NCBI GenBank assembly: GCA_009760855.2
Contig: WPIO01000019.1
Coordinates: forward strand, 2,911,501 to 2,975,500
From: Cristatella mucedo
Lineage: Eukaryota; Bryozoa; Phylactolaemata; Cristatellidae
DNA length: 64,000 bases
Reading direction: 5' to 3'
In this document: positions 12,692 to 25,222 of the stretch, piece after piece
Position numbering within the stretch: position 1 is the first letter of the stretch
How the letters are laid out: each line of letters starts with the position of its first letter
Notes under the pieces: model-generated
The model's database searches: none
What the model was told of the DNA's origin: nothing
What the model saw: only the letters and a program-made list of their open reading frames with translations
Translations under genes and position numbers: made by a program

Positions 12692-13985
12692 TAATAATAA
12701 TAATTGTAAGACAAATTTGCATGGCACCACCAGAGAACTAAATCTCTTTCTAGGCACTTCACACATGCTGTAGAGCAAGAATGTAAACATTCACATGGAC
12801 CCAACAAATGCAGTAAGGAACGTGCACACGTTTAGCTTCTTTTTAAATGTCGTCTAATCAGGGGGGCTGTCGTGACATCGGCAGGGAGTGAGTTCCAGGT
12901 TCTGTGAGCCCGCGAACTGAAGGCACGGTCTGCGAATGAGTTGAGGTTGCTTAAAAGCACAGCTAACTGACTCGAGTCAGAAGAGTGGGTACCATGCATG
13001 ACTGGTCTGATCTACCAGGATGATTCGTGAGTAGTTGGGATAAGTATTCCGGAGCAAGAGAATGAAGGGACCAAATGCTAGGGACATGACCTTGAAGTCG
13101 ATATGTTCTAAGTGGGGAGTCGGTGCAGGTTGGTGGCCTAATGTGGCAAGCGCAACGTCCATGTTACAAAGCATGGCTGCAGATTTTGCACTAACTTGAA
13201 GTGTCATGTTGTACGGGCAGGAGGACCTACGAGCTGGGAGTCGATATGGAGTGTCACAAATGCATAGACCAACTGGGGATGTGGCATCCTTGCCTAAGCC
13301 TAAGTAGGAATGTTTGCAATGTTGCATTGCAGCTGAAACTGTGAGGGTCTGACTCTGGGCAGCTCTTCATGTGGTCGTCGAGTGAAAGGTCACTTTGGAA
13401 AGTTACTAGTTCGCGCAAATGCTACAGGAGGTATATTGGCCGAACCCCCATTTTGAATTGTAGATGTTCCAATTTCTGAATAAAACTATGTTTGTCCATA
13501 ACCGGTAATTTGGCTTATTCTCGTTCAATTTGAGAAGTTGTGTTGCCATCCAAGTGCGAATTTCGGCAATACGTTCAGCAGAGGAGCTGAGAGTTCTCGA
13601 CTTGCAGAATGTAAAGAAGTTATCAAAGCGAAGATACAGCCGCACATCATCTGCCCAAAAATCAAGAGCCTAGATTGTACCAGGCGATTACATCCATCGG
13701 CGAGAGCATGATTACAAGAGTGGGAGAAAGAGTGGCCCAAGCAGATCTCTGGGGTACTGCATATATACTTATATTTTTTATATACTTTTGGGGCTCCTCG
13801 GATGACTGCTACCCAGTGACATCAACGCTCTGAAGTATCCCTCCAAGATTGAACCTAAGCCATTTCGGTGCAGCCATGCCGAAGATGCGAAGGCGAGATG
13901 AGAGAAGCTCAAGAAAGACTTGGTGATCAGTAGAATCAGACGCTGCCGAAAGGAGTGATGACACAATTGAGTGACTCTAGGCTCT
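12692..13985 (-). mobile_element. L2-clade LINE fragment (lineage 1, diverged)
   Basis: This piece starts with the ATT-type end, continues through the GCGCC-type tail (here decayed) and the after-palm region, and reaches sequence equivalent to the palm near 13.7-13.98 kb. It is clearly related to the 16.9 kb copy but has many more substitutions and frame breaks, so it is an older insertion. Confidence 0.8.
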
Positions 13986-15042
13986 ACAGCCGACTGAAAA
14001 ACTTATTTGCTAGCTTTGAAGTGTTGATATGAGAGTTTAGCTGGCATGTCACTATTCACTCCAGTGTCTTTTATAGGAACGGCAGCAGGAGCGGAGACCT
14101 GCTAGCACACGACCTCTGGTCCAATTGGGAATTTTCATTTTGATCATTCAAAGTGGATTAAAATTGTGTAATGGCCACATTTCTATATTCAAAGGATGTA
14201 GATTTAAAGAGCACCAGCCGTCTCTACTCTTCCACTGCTTTGATGGAACACGTTATCATAGCCTACCTGCTGCTGTCACCACTGATTTGGCTTTGGCTAG
14301 CTCCTTCCTGCTTATGCAACGTCTGACTTCACCTCACTTCCTCTGAGCTTCCTCTTTACATTTATGAACAATTTTCTTCGACGTTTGGCCGCAGTAGAAG
14401 GTATTTTTACAGTGCAAATATCATCTGTTCGTGCAAGCAGATATACAGTACCTAATACTCGTAATTGAAGAGCACAAAGACGGCAAAGTTTTCGATAGGC
14501 ATAAAAAGCTATGGTGCCATCAACTGCATACTGCTAAAGTAAGCTGGAATCTGGTCGTCTGTGGGAGATGAGGGGCGATTTTTTCTTTTTATCTTTAGTC
14601 GATTTCGCAGTTTCCGGAGCCAAGCTGTATTCGAGCTGCTTTACGTGTCTGTTCGCAGTTCGATGCTGCGGCCTTGCCGTTGCACAACTCTAAAGCCAAA
14701 GCTTCTTACAATGACTCGCAGGCCTGGTGGCATCTAAAATGGCAGTGATCCAATAGCATCTAAGATATCGGTAGCACAGTGGCTATAGGTGGCTTTAAAA
14801 TTTGCATCTGTAACATTACGGCGTACATGCTCTTTACTTTCGCACAAGGCCATGTCGATCTACGTTATTCCCCTGATCATACTAGGCATCGCCTTCATTA
14901 TTTAACTTGATTTTTTAGGAGGCCAATTAAGAAAAGGTTTATAGAGAACCGGCATTTTCTTAAGCAGGCATTATCATTAAAAGATGGCATAATTGTAACT
15001 ATACTTTTATTTTCCATCGCAATACGGTCCGAATGGGATGTT

Positions 15043-15150
15043 TTATTCGAATCCTGCAGTAGACAATCCATTATTGCCCACTGCAAGTGGTGTTGATAGC
15101 CGTAAAGGCTCTTCAGCCACGATACAAATGAAGCTGTTAAATTAGCTAAG
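15043..15150 (+). mobile_element. SINE family 2, head missing
   Basis: ATTCGAATCCTGCAGTAGAC, TTGCCCACTGCAAGTGG and AGCCGTAAAGGCTC match the family. The box A half is not recognisable. Confidence 0.6.
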
Positions 15151-16232
15151 CTTATATACTTATATATATTTATTTATTTATTTAATTGATGGGATCATAA
15201 TTTAGGAAATAATTCATCCGCGAAGTATATAGTTCTCAACGTTCAGCGATTGCGAGCCCTGGTCCCAGAATCTGAACATGCTATTGAGAGAATATAAACA
15301 TGCTACCTATTATTTATGCTTATTTATATTTATTTATTACCCCGGTAGGCTCAAGGTTATAGGTTGAATGTATTTACTTGAATCCATAGTCGCTGACAAC
15401 ATTCCAATCCACTGGAATACATTATTCGGCAGTGAGGTTCGCGGCCAGGAAGAAACTGTGCCGATAGCTTCCGTCTCTCTGCGAGCCTGCTCTTTAGACG
15501 TGCAGGAAAATGCAAATAGCTAGTAGCCTGCTTTTCCTTCTGCCAGCGTCTAACAAACAGTGGGCGGCTGCTGAGGAGGAGCCGCTTATGTTTTCGTTCC
15601 GGCCCCTGCACACACACACACTCCGATCAATTGATTGTCACCGAGTCTCCGTCACTGTCCGTCTGCTGCCGGCCTGGCTCCTCACGGCTGCTCGTCGAGC
15701 GTAAGAACACAATGAGCAATCAGGGATGACCGCATTCACAGCTGACCCCGGATCGATATATTGACCGCTTAACTTGCCTGCACGGAGATGCCCATCTAGC
15801 GTGTCTGTTCGGTCACGGCCACCTATTTGTCGTCGTGGTGATGAAGCTCTTCAAGGGCTAATGCTTCTACCACAGTTACTCTTTTCCAAGGGATGTATGG
15901 CGGCAAAGTGTAAGTACTGGTGTGTGGGCCTTGGCCGCTGCTTCTGCTGTATCATGGTATCCAGCCACGGCCGATCCTGCATCCGAGCCTCTTTGGGCAG
16001 GGCTCTGCTGGCATGCACGAAACGGGTACAGGCTGCGTATGCGATGCAGGGTGAAAGTAAGTCTCTCCAACACGCTAGCAGCTTGGATGGCATCTCCAAT
16101 AGCAGCTTCAGTCGCAGTGTGAATATCAGCAGCTGCTTGGCAGTAACACAGCCGCGGTAAAGCAAAACTGAGAGCCTGAAGGGAAGCTGCTTAGCGATGC
16201 ACGTGGAGCAGAGCCATCGATACATACAGAGG

Positions 16233-16293
<61 letters not shown>
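16233..16293. repeat. (TA)n then (GA)n
   Basis: TA repeat to 16259, then AG repeat to 16293. Confidence 0.96.
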
Positions 16294-16295
<2 letters not shown>

Positions 16296-16931
16296 CGCAG
16301 AATTGATAAAGACATTGGATGCTGGATAAAGATACTGGAGGATGGATAAAGAGTTGGCACGTAAAAACGAAAAGCTCAGGAGTCGAACGCCGCCGCATTG
16401 ACGCACTGCTGTCAATGTGGGTTCCTGTAGCTAATGGCTCACAGAATCTTTTTTCTAGACGAAGTTACACATCTGAATGCCGGTGGTCATACCATGCCCA
16501 AACACACACACACACACGCACACACAGAATTTTAGTGACTACTTGGCACAATTTGTGAACAAAACCAAGCTATTTCGTGTTCGGTTGGCAGCCAAGTTGC
16601 GCTTGCCATAATTTGGGCTTTCGTTGTATTTTCCTTTCGACATGCACCAAAAGCATTGCAACTACCTTTCCTATATGAAAATAGGTTAGCTGGCGAGCTC
16701 TTGCAGATCAACCGAGATTTAGCCACATTTACACAAGTGTTCTGATGAACATGGCTATCTAGACTCAGGAATTACTGCACATCTGGCCTTACGTATAGTT
16801 CTGCAGTAACGCCGAGTTACTACACATCTGGTCTTACGATGTATGGATCTATGCCGAGACATTATACTAGCGATCCAAATGGAATATAGAGGATATATGC
16901 ATCAGTGAATTGGTGAATGTAGCACATGTAA

Positions 16932-18430
16932 TAATAATAATAATAATGTACTTGACAAAGCGCCCTCAGAGAACCTAATCTCTTTCTAGGCGCTTTACAT
17001 TTGCTGCAAAGGGAAATGCAATTAAATGGTAAGTAAAATCATGCTTGAAAAACACACAAAATGAATAACATGTTTAGGGTTGACATGCACAGGGTCAGCA
17101 TGCTAATGTGGTTAGTGGCAGCATGCACAGTGTCAGCACGCATAAGCACGTGATGGACGAATCATAGGGACCCACTAAATGCTGTCCTAAATAGGTGTGC
17201 TTTTAAGTTCCTTTTAAATGTGGTCAAGTCAGGGGATGTTCTGACGTAGATCGGGAGGGAGTTCCAGGCTTTGGGAGCAAACGAACTAAATGCACGGTCT
17301 CCAAAGGATTTGAGGTTTGTACGAGGTATTTCTAGACTGTTGGATTCCAAAAAGCGGGTGGTACGATACTTGGCCTGATAGGGGAGTATGTCGGAGACAT
17401 AGGCTGGAGCCATAGAATGAAGGGACCTAAAAGTGAGCGACAAGACCTTGAAGTCAATCCGTTGCTTGACTGGTAGCCAGTGCAGGACGGCGAGAAGTGA
17501 AGTAATGTGGCAACTGCGACGCTCACGACAGACAAGCCTAGCTGCAAAGTTTTGAACCAGCTGCAATCGCCTGATCGCACATGCTGGTAGGCCAGTAAGC
17601 AGTGAGTTGCAGAAGTCGAGACGAGATGTCACGAATGCATGGACCAACTTAGACGTGGTATCCTTATCTAAACAAGCCCGAATTTTAGCAATATTATGAA
17701 GCTAAAAATAGGCAGATTTGACCGTGGAGCTGATATGGTCGTCTAACGAGAGGTCTGACACCTAGATTTCGAGCTGATTCGATAGGAGATATGCTGGCAG
17801 AGCCAATTTTGAGCGTCAGCCTTTCCAATCTCTGAATCACATTGGGTTTGCCCATAACTACTAAGTTATTTTTGTCATCGTTAATTTAAGAAAGTTTGCT
17901 GCCATCCATATGCGGATGTTATCAATGCATGTAGCAAGTGAGTTTAGAGAATTTGAGGTGCTAGAAGGCTGTGAGGGATCAAAGCAAAGGTACAACTGAG
18001 TGTCATCCGCATAGAAGTGAAAGCCTAGATTGTGCTTGGCAATCACATCAGCAAGAGGGAGAGTATAAACTGTGAAAAGAACCGGATCTAGCACGGAGCC
18101 GTGAGGTACTCCATATTTCAGAGGTACTTCAGATGATGTTTGTCCATTTACGTCAATACTCTGGAGTCTCCCACTGAGATAGGACCTGAACCACTGCAGA
18201 GCAGTGCCAGTGATGCCCAGGCGAGATAAGAGGCACTCTAGAAGAACTTTTTGATCGATGGTGTCAAAAGCTGCCGAAAGATCGAGCAAAACAAGCAGAG
18301 ACACTCTACCCATGTCTGCATTCCTAAGTAGGTCGTTGTATACCCTAAGCAATGCATGTGAGTTGGTGACAACAACTGCAGACAATCCTTGAAGATCACA
18401 GAATCTGCCACCAGTCCTCGGCCATCCACT
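16932..18430 (-). mobile_element. L2-clade LINE, 5'-truncated (longest copy of lineage 1)
   Basis: Read on the - strand, 18385-17861 encodes the reverse transcriptase palm: LDLSAAFDTID (motif A), a degenerate GVPHGSVLDPVLF, and FHFYADDTQLYL with the catalytic YADD. Positions 17647-17162 encode the region after the palm, including FVTSRLDFCNSLLTGLP, WLPVKQRIDFKVLSLTF and FGDRAFSSFAPKAWNSLP. A frame break separates the two. The 3' UTR ends in a hairpin-shaped tail and an (ATT)n run at 16932-16948. YADD motif, palm-distal region and ATT-type tail place it in the L2/CR1 group. It has no intact endonuclease and appears inactive. Confidence 0.9.
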
Positions 18431-19004
18431 AGAGCTTCTGATAAAACCCTTTAGAAAGCCAAAAAGCTAAAAAGTTTGACAGTTCTGGTAGTTGGTGGCC
18501 TACCACTTAATATTTTGCTGTCCATGTTCAAAGAAGAGAACTCCACAGCCTTAGGGATGATGGAACAAAGCCATCTATTTCTCCGTGTGGTTAGCCGGAC
18601 TCCGAAATTAGTTTCTTGGGTACTATATTTGCGCAAGAACATTGCATGTGCCTGGGTAAAAGTGGCTGCCTCGATACTCATCACATCGAGTCAACAGCTA
18701 ATCCCGTGTGCTAATTCAATGTTGCTAATCCTGGGTCAGTAGGGCACGATAAAAAAACATTGCTTCAAGGAATTCGGTGCTCGCTAAGATAACATTGTAG
18801 CATCTTGGCCACCGTGGTCCTATCCGATAGCTCCTTGAGTATTAGCGGTAAGAAGGAGTTAGTTATTTTACGGTATCTCAGCTGGTGCATTTAAACAGAT
18901 TAGCCAAAGTAATTGCTCTGCCCGTCCGTATGGTATATGACTTGAAAATTTCAGCCCAACTAGTGCACTTCAACTATTGCACTTCTTTGTTGACAGGATT
19001 GTAG

Positions 19005-19142
19005 TAATAATAATAATAATAATAATAATTCATTTGTATAGTGCCCCAAGAGAATTTAATCTCTATTCAGGCGCTTCACATCTGCCTCGGGGCTCGAGCC
19101 CACGACCTCAGCTAAGCCTCAGTAGGGGCGAGCACCTGAACA
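19005..19142 (-). mobile_element. SINE family 1
   Basis: A nearly full-length antisense copy with a clean (AAT)n end on the + strand, CATTTGTATAGTGCCCC, and the head GGGGCGAGCACCTGAAC. It is among the best-preserved copies. Confidence 0.85.
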
Positions 19143-19467
19143 GGTTCATGATTGCAATGCATCAAATGCAGCAATGAACCATGCTGTCTCCAGCTAGCAT
19201 ACAAAATGCGAGAAGCTGGCAAAATTGTCGTGAGCTCACCTTTGCCTATATCTACCATGAAAATTCCTGGGATGTTAAATGCCTTTTAAAGAGTCATAAC
19301 TAGCAGCAATTGCACAAAATACCAAAAGCTGCCTGTCTGTCTGCATGCCAGCACGTTCGAGCCATCAGTAACGAGATACGAATAGTATACGTGTTCATAA
19401 TGTACTCGAAAACAGGAGAGAGCTGAGGTGGCTCTACAGAGTGCAAGCGAAGAGAACTGCATGCGAT

Positions 19468-19625
19468 GTAACGCTGGTTTGACACAGCGATTAAGGTGCT
19501 TGCCCAGACCAAGGTCAAGGTGAATGTATTCGATGGCCGAGGTCACGCACGAGCTCGAGCCTCTTTGCTTCCGTGAAGCACCTGAATAGAGTTTAAACTC
19601 TCTCGGGATGCCGTAAAAATGAATT
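19468..19625 (+). mobile_element. SINE family 1, with internal insertion
   Basis: The head (GCGATTAAGGTGCTTGCCC) and tail (GAAGCACCTGAATAGAG) are present, but about 20 extra bases (GTGAATGTATTCGATGG) separate box A and box B regions. It lies 330 bases from the copy at 19005, in opposite orientation. Confidence 0.7.
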
Positions 19626-19724
19626 ACATGGCAATCGAATTAAGCAAGCGCGTGCGGGGGTACAGGCATTACCCCCCCCCCCGGACGTTTCCCCCCTGGG
19701 GTGGGACATTCCGCCGGGGATATT

Positions 19725-19893
19725 GTTTAGGGTTCAGGTTTTAGGGTTTAGTGTTAGGTTTAGGGTTTTTAGGGTTTAGTGTTTAGGGTTTAGGGTTTTA
19801 GGGTTTAATGTTTAGGGTTTAGAGTTTAGGCTTTGGCGATTAGGGTTTAGAGTTTAGGGTTTAAGGTTTAGGTTTTAGGGTTTAGCGTGGGCT
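19725..19893 (+). repeat. Degenerate TTTAGGG-like telomeric repeat array
   Basis: About 170 bases built from GGGTTTAG and GGGTTTTAG-like units with variants (GGGTTTAGTGTTTAG, GGGTTTAGAG). The basic unit, TTTAGGG, is the plant-type telomere motif, not the TTAGGG of most animals. It is flanked on the left by poly-C/poly-G-rich sequence (19669-19720) and on the right by a GC-rich segment. Confidence 0.8.
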
Positions 19894-20213
19894 GCGCCTC
19901 CGCCGCCTAAATCCACCCTTGCTCGTACTTCGCGCTTTAATTAGTTCGTATTAGGGCATAACTAGATCTCTTGAGGTTGAGCTATACTCAGTAGACCTCT
20001 GAGGCTTAGCGCTCATATGCAGGAACGCGCGGCACGTCGTAGCACGCGTCCGCTTTGACGTGTACGAACACGTGCCTGGCGGCGTCGAGCGGGACCAAAC
20101 TGTTTAGCTCGCCGCAGCCGCAGCCGCTCCATTAGAAACCATCCTTCCAATACATCTGTTTCTCTAATTATACTGAGTTGATTTTATTTTTTTAGAGCAT
20201 GAACTTCATTTTA

Positions 20214-20223
20214 TCATATATAC

Positions 20224-20255
<32 letters not shown>

Positions 20256-20256
20256 A
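20214..20256. repeat. (TA)n tract
   Basis: TA repeat with CATATA borders, self-complementary. Confidence 0.92.
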
Positions 20257-20776
20257 AGAGTGTGCGTCTATATTTTTAGTTATACATTCATCAACATAAG
20301 GGTAAATGTCGTATCCCGGGGGAAATGTCTGGGGAGAAACGTCCATGGGGGGGGGTATCCTACAACATGCATGCGAATGCAAGCGGAGTGAGAGCGAGCA
20401 AGAATTGGAAGATGGCGCTTGGCCAAAATGCACTGAAGTGGGTTTCACTTGCCAGCAGTGCACTCGCAGGCCGATTGGGCTGCAGCAGAGGTGCCTGCAG
20501 ACCGTCTGAGCAGCCTGCGCTTAAAAAATGAGTGATATTTATTTACCGCACTCGATTTCTTTTAGGAAACGGGGGATTCAAATGGGCTGGCATAAAAGGA
20601 GACATTTGTATGTGTTTTCTCTCTTAGATGCGATTGCAGATCTTGAAGCTTTTCAGCAGCTTTAGGAAATATGGTAATCGCGTGTGGTTTGGGCTCTAAA
20701 ATAAGTTGGGGTAACGAGTTTAAGTAGCCAACAAATACAGATTGATGCAGTGCCTACTCATAGCATGAGGTGGACG

Positions 20777-20985
20777 TAATAATAATAATAATAATATTGC
20801 ACTTGATAAAGCGCCTTCAGAGAACTTAATCTCTTTCTAGGCGCTTTACATTTGCTGCAAAGTGATATGCAATAGAATAGTAAGTAAAATCATGCTTGAA
20901 AAACAAACAAAATGAATAATATGGTTAGGGGTGACATGCACAGGGTCAGCATGCAAATGTGGTTAGTGGCAGCATGCACAGTCCC
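20777..20985 (-). mobile_element. L2-clade LINE 3' end (lineage 1)
   Basis: About 200 bases matching the 3' UTR of the 16.9 and 24.4 kb copies, beginning with (AAT)n on the + strand and including GCGCCTTCAGAGAACTTAAT and GGGTGACATGCACAGGGTCA. It is a severely 5'-truncated insertion. Confidence 0.88.
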
Positions 20986-22082
20986 TCCATAACCCCGAAA
21001 CTGGTTATAAACAATCACCCCTTTCTCCAATTTCACGCATGAACACATTAGTTGAACAGATACGGGAAAATATATGGAAATGCGAAATTCGGTGCCACTG
21101 CGTTTCTCTGGGCGCAAGAACAAAATAACTGAAAAAGTCGGAAGAACTAGAATCTGCCGGCACCTGGGAGCTCGCAGTACTGAGGGGGCACTTTGTAGTC
21201 TATTTGGCTCGTTTTCCTACGAAGTTACTGCACGGAGTCAACCGGCACGGTTTAGAGCGGCTTCATTCCGACGAGGCAGGGCAGGTATTTCAGTGCCCTG
21301 CCTCGTTGGAATTTCAGCTACTGTCACCTCGTCGCACACGTTCCAGCTCGGTCGAGCCATCGCTCGGCGCTGTCCAACGCCCGCTAGTTATGCCGCGCAC
21401 TGCCCCGCGCACTGTCCGGCCTGAGGACACACTTCGGCCGGGCTCCAGGCAGCCGTCGCCAGCCGCTGCCGCCTGCCGCTGCCTTACTGCGTCGGACTAT
21501 GCGCCGACCATTGCCTGCCTTGCCTGCCAAGGGCGGTCTTTCTTCCTAGGACGTTTCCTAGCTTAATAGAGCTCTGCGAGAAGATAGCTCAGAAGCACAG
21601 GCAGCATGCGCTGGTCGTATGCCACATGCAGTCTGCGAAGAGGTACATTTTGCCGCTAGCGCCACCGCTGCAGCGGCACACTGCAGCGGCGGCGGCTGCT
21701 GAGCCTCGGTCGCTCTCAGCGCCACGACAGCGGACGCGTCCGCTGCCCGGCTGCAGCTTCCTGCACTGCTGCGCAGCCGCCGCCGCCGCCGCCGGTCGCC
21801 CGCTCTCTCAGCACCCGCTCATGCGCAGCCACTGCTAGCGGCTCTCTCTTTGTGCCACGCTTGCTACGCTCGTCTGGCCGCATAGCCGGGCTCAGTGCTG
21901 CGGTCGCAGCCTCAGCTATCGGCTGCCCTGCTAAGCCAACTACGCCGCCCCAATAATGGTGCTGCTGCTGCAAGGCTCTCGTTGGACGTGTTTGAAACTT
22001 GGCTGCATCCCAGTTCTCAACTGTTCTGCACGAGTGAGCATGAAATTCTGGGATTTTTCTTGCTTCCGCTGGCTTCACATGT
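20986..22082. other. CpG-rich block without an identifiable gene
   Basis: 21230-21960 is rich in CG, GCC and GCCGCC units. It could be a promoter or CpG island of a gene whose exons lie elsewhere, but I see no exon with convincing splice sites. Confidence 0.35.
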
Positions 22083-22342
22083 GAGAGAGAGAGAGAAAGA
22101 GAGAACGAGAAAGAGAGAACGAGAAAGAGAGCGATAAAGAGAGGGAGAACGAGGGGGAGAAAGAAAGGGAGAAAGAAGGGAGTGGCGGAGAGGGAGGGAG
22201 GCCAACGCGCCGCTGGGTGAGTCGCGGTGTATTGGATTGGAGTACCTACTTTTTTTCGTTTCTCATTTGCCTTGTGTGTGTGGGGGGTGTGTGTGTGCGT
22301 ATGTGTGTGTGTGTGTGTGTGCGTGCGTGCGTGCGTCCGTGC

Positions 22343-22374
<32 letters not shown>
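22083..22374. repeat. GA-rich zone followed by (GT)n/(GTGC)n zone
   Basis: GAGAGA and GAAAGAGA units at 22083-22200, unique sequence, then GT and GTGC units at 22276-22374. Confidence 0.93.
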
Positions 22375-22378
<4 letters not shown>

Positions 22379-24402
22379 CAGCGCAGTGCTCACCCTGGCA
22401 GTTCTTGCTTGAGACATCGCGTGCGGGCATCCATTTATGCCCATGCCTGAACGGCCGACACTTTCTGTCGTGACCGTGGCCTAGCTAGCTGATCTGGTTT
22501 CATACGTTAGTCATAAAACACGCCGTCAAGCGTATAATCATTGATTTTCGAAGAACAGCTTTGCCGTCAGCTTCTCTCGCTGGGCCCTGTAGGCCCTTCG
22601 CGAGGCCCGAACGCGTCTGCACCCGATCGAACTGAAGGCGTGCAGACGTGCTGCGTACGAGCCTGCCTTCCGTACCTTCACTGAATGAGAGCGGCCGAGC
22701 TGGGCTAAGCGCGAAGCGTTGCTTTGAGCACTGCACGAAGGAGCTCACATCGAGGCTCGAATAGGCAGCGCCAATTATTGTAGCCGAATATTGCAGCTCT
22801 CGCCCATTAGCGTTCGGCAAAAGTAGTTCCTTGTGCTTGAGCGGTGCAGATGTACACTCGAATTAGTGAGCCGTAGGTTGCAAGTGCGTTAGAGTATTTG
22901 GCTTTGGAGCGAGCGAGCGAGCTACTGGATGAATAGAGAACTTGGTGAGCAAATTGAAAATCCGACGGGCAGCCATTGACACTGCCACTCCGTGCCGCAG
23001 CCATGAAAAGGAGGCGGCCCTCACATCCACGGAAAGTAGGGCGAATACTTCGCAATGACTAGAGGGCGACCTTGAACGTCGTTGAAGAGACTCACTTGCT
23101 CGAGTCCTGCAATCGGGTGGGTGGCCAGCCTATTCTCCTTAGAAAATCGCATCTTTCTGTCGAGAAGCGAGAACAGGAACAGCAGGTGCTTCACTACTGG
23201 CCGTGACCCGACACCAACAACCTTCGTTGGCCCGTGAAGCGAAGCCTTTTTTGAGCCTATAATTGCCTCGCCACTGCATCTTTCTGACATGAACCTAGAA
23301 CCTAGAAGAAGATCGGGTACATGCGAACGGTCTTGTTGGCACCCGGTTTAGCCCAGTGGCAAGGTGCTCATCTTGAGCTCCCAAGGCTTCGGGTCAAGCC
23401 TTGCGGCATTTGATAAATTAAATAAATCATTTGCATTGCGCCTAAGAGAACGTAATCTCTATTCAGTCGTTTCACATATGCCACGGGGCTCGCCCCACGG
23501 CCTCAGCCAGACCTCGGTTGGGTCCTTGGATAGCGAAGAAGCTCTCGTTGGGCGAGATGCAAATGAATTATAATTATTTTTTCTCGCATAAGTGATTAAC
23601 CTGTTAAAAAAGTGCAGCTGCTGGAGTGAAATAGGCGATCTGCCGAAGTAAAAAGTTCCTTGCATCGGAAACTTGGTACCCAATCAGATGAACTAAGGCT
23701 TCTGAAGCTTCGTCGCGTCGAAAGCGGTGGATGGATGGACGAATGAATGAATGATAGAGCGATGAATCAACGAACGACAGAGAGGTCGTTACGACGACGG
23801 GCGCAAGGGCCTGCCTCCCCTTTCCGTACACTCGCGCGGGCGTGCAGACAAGGAAAACTCGCCCTCTTGCACCTCGGCCAGCCTGTTGTCCAAGCAGTCC
23901 GCAGCCGTAACATCGCCCCTTTTGGAGGAGCAGACGACGGCTAGCGAGTTGCGATCGTTCGCTAGCCTATAAAATAAAGGCCCAACGGCCACTGCAGCAG
24001 CGACAGGCTCGCTCGCCGGCGGCTTCTCGGACTGTCTACCAGGCTGTCCGCCGGAAGCTGGGTGGGCGGGCTGGGGGCACAGCACGTCAGCGGCGGATGA
24101 CCCAAAGGTCAGCAACGAGTGGGAGGAGCAGACGGAGCGCGGCAGCCCTTAACAGCCACCGAAGCCGCCACTGGTAAGACTCGTTGGCGGCAATCGCTCG
24201 CTGCGAATGGTCTTAGCCACGTGTTTTAAGGGAGAAGCACATCTCGAAGAGTGTTAGGTTCAAATAAAAACGTTGGGCCGGAAATGGCACGTTACGAGAT
24301 CGATAGGCCGCAGGCTCCGTTTCGAACACTCCCTCCTTGGGAATCTTTAACGCCACGGTAACGTCAACAAATTGCGTATCTGTTGGTTGATGCAAAACTC
24401 TG
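22375..24402. other. Mostly unassigned, GC-rich at 23780-24190
   Basis: Apart from the SINE composite at 23341-23525, no feature is recognised. Confidence 0.4.
23341..23525 (-). mobile_element. SINE family 1 copy joined to an inverted head fragment
   Basis: 23401-23525 is an antisense copy (GCGCCTAAGAGAACGTAATC, GGGGCTCGCCCCACGGCC). Immediately left, 23341-23400 resembles the head in + orientation (GTTTAGCCCAGTGGCAAGGT, CTTCGGGTCAAGCC). The two form a head/inverted-copy composite. Confidence 0.65.
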
Positions 24403-25222
24403 TAATAATAATAATAATGCACTTGATAAAGTGCCCTCAGAGAACTTAATCTCTTTCTAGGCGCTTTACATTTGCTGCAAATGGAAATGCAATTGAATGG
24501 TAAGTAAAATCATGCTTGAAAAAAACAAATAAAATGAATAATATGGTTAGGGGTGACATGCACAGGGTCAGCATGCAAATGTGGTTAGTGGCAGCATGCA
24601 CAATGTCAGCACGCATAAGCACGTGAAGGACGAATCACAGGGATCCACTAAATGCTGTCCTAAATGGGTGCGTGTTTAAGTTCTTTTTTAATGTGGTCAG
24701 GTCAGGGGATGTTCTGACGCAGGTCGGGAGGGAGTTCCAGGCTTTGGGAGCAAACGAACTAAATGCACGGTCTCCAAAGGATTTGAGGTTTGTACGAGGT
24801 ATTTCTAGACTGTTGGATTCCGAAAAGCGGGTGGTACGATGCTTGGCCTGATAGGGGAGTATGTCGGAGAGATAGGCTGGAGCCATAGAATGAAGGGACC
24901 TAAAAGTGAGCGACAAAACCTTGAAACCTTGAAGTCAATCCTTTGCTTGACTGGTAGCCAGTGCAGGTCGGCGAGAAGTGGAGTCATGTGGCAACTGCGA
25001 CGCTCACGACAGACAAACCTAGCAGCAGAGTTTCGCACCAGCTGCAATCACCTGATCGCACCTGCTGGTAGGCCAGTAAGCAGTGAGTTGCAGAAGTCGA
25101 GACGGGATGTCACGAATGCATGGACCAACTTGGACGTGGTATCCTTATCTAAACAGGCCCGAATTTTAGCAATACTATGAAGCTGAAAATAGGCAGATTT
25201 GACTGTGGAGCTGATATGGTCT
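24403..25222 (-). mobile_element. L2-clade LINE fragment (lineage 1)
   Basis: About 820 bases nearly matching the 3' half of the copy at 16.9 kb, including the (ATT)n end, the hairpin tail, FGDRAFSSFAPKAWNSLP and FVTSRLDFCNSLLTGLP. A short duplication (ACCTTGAA repeated near 24921) shifts the frame. The match stops abruptly at 25222, a 5' truncation. Confidence 0.88.

Noticed and set aside
21716-22444. 242-codon - strand frame
   Set aside because: It consists largely of translated CA/GT and GA/CT repeats plus GC-rich triplets; no domain or splice support.
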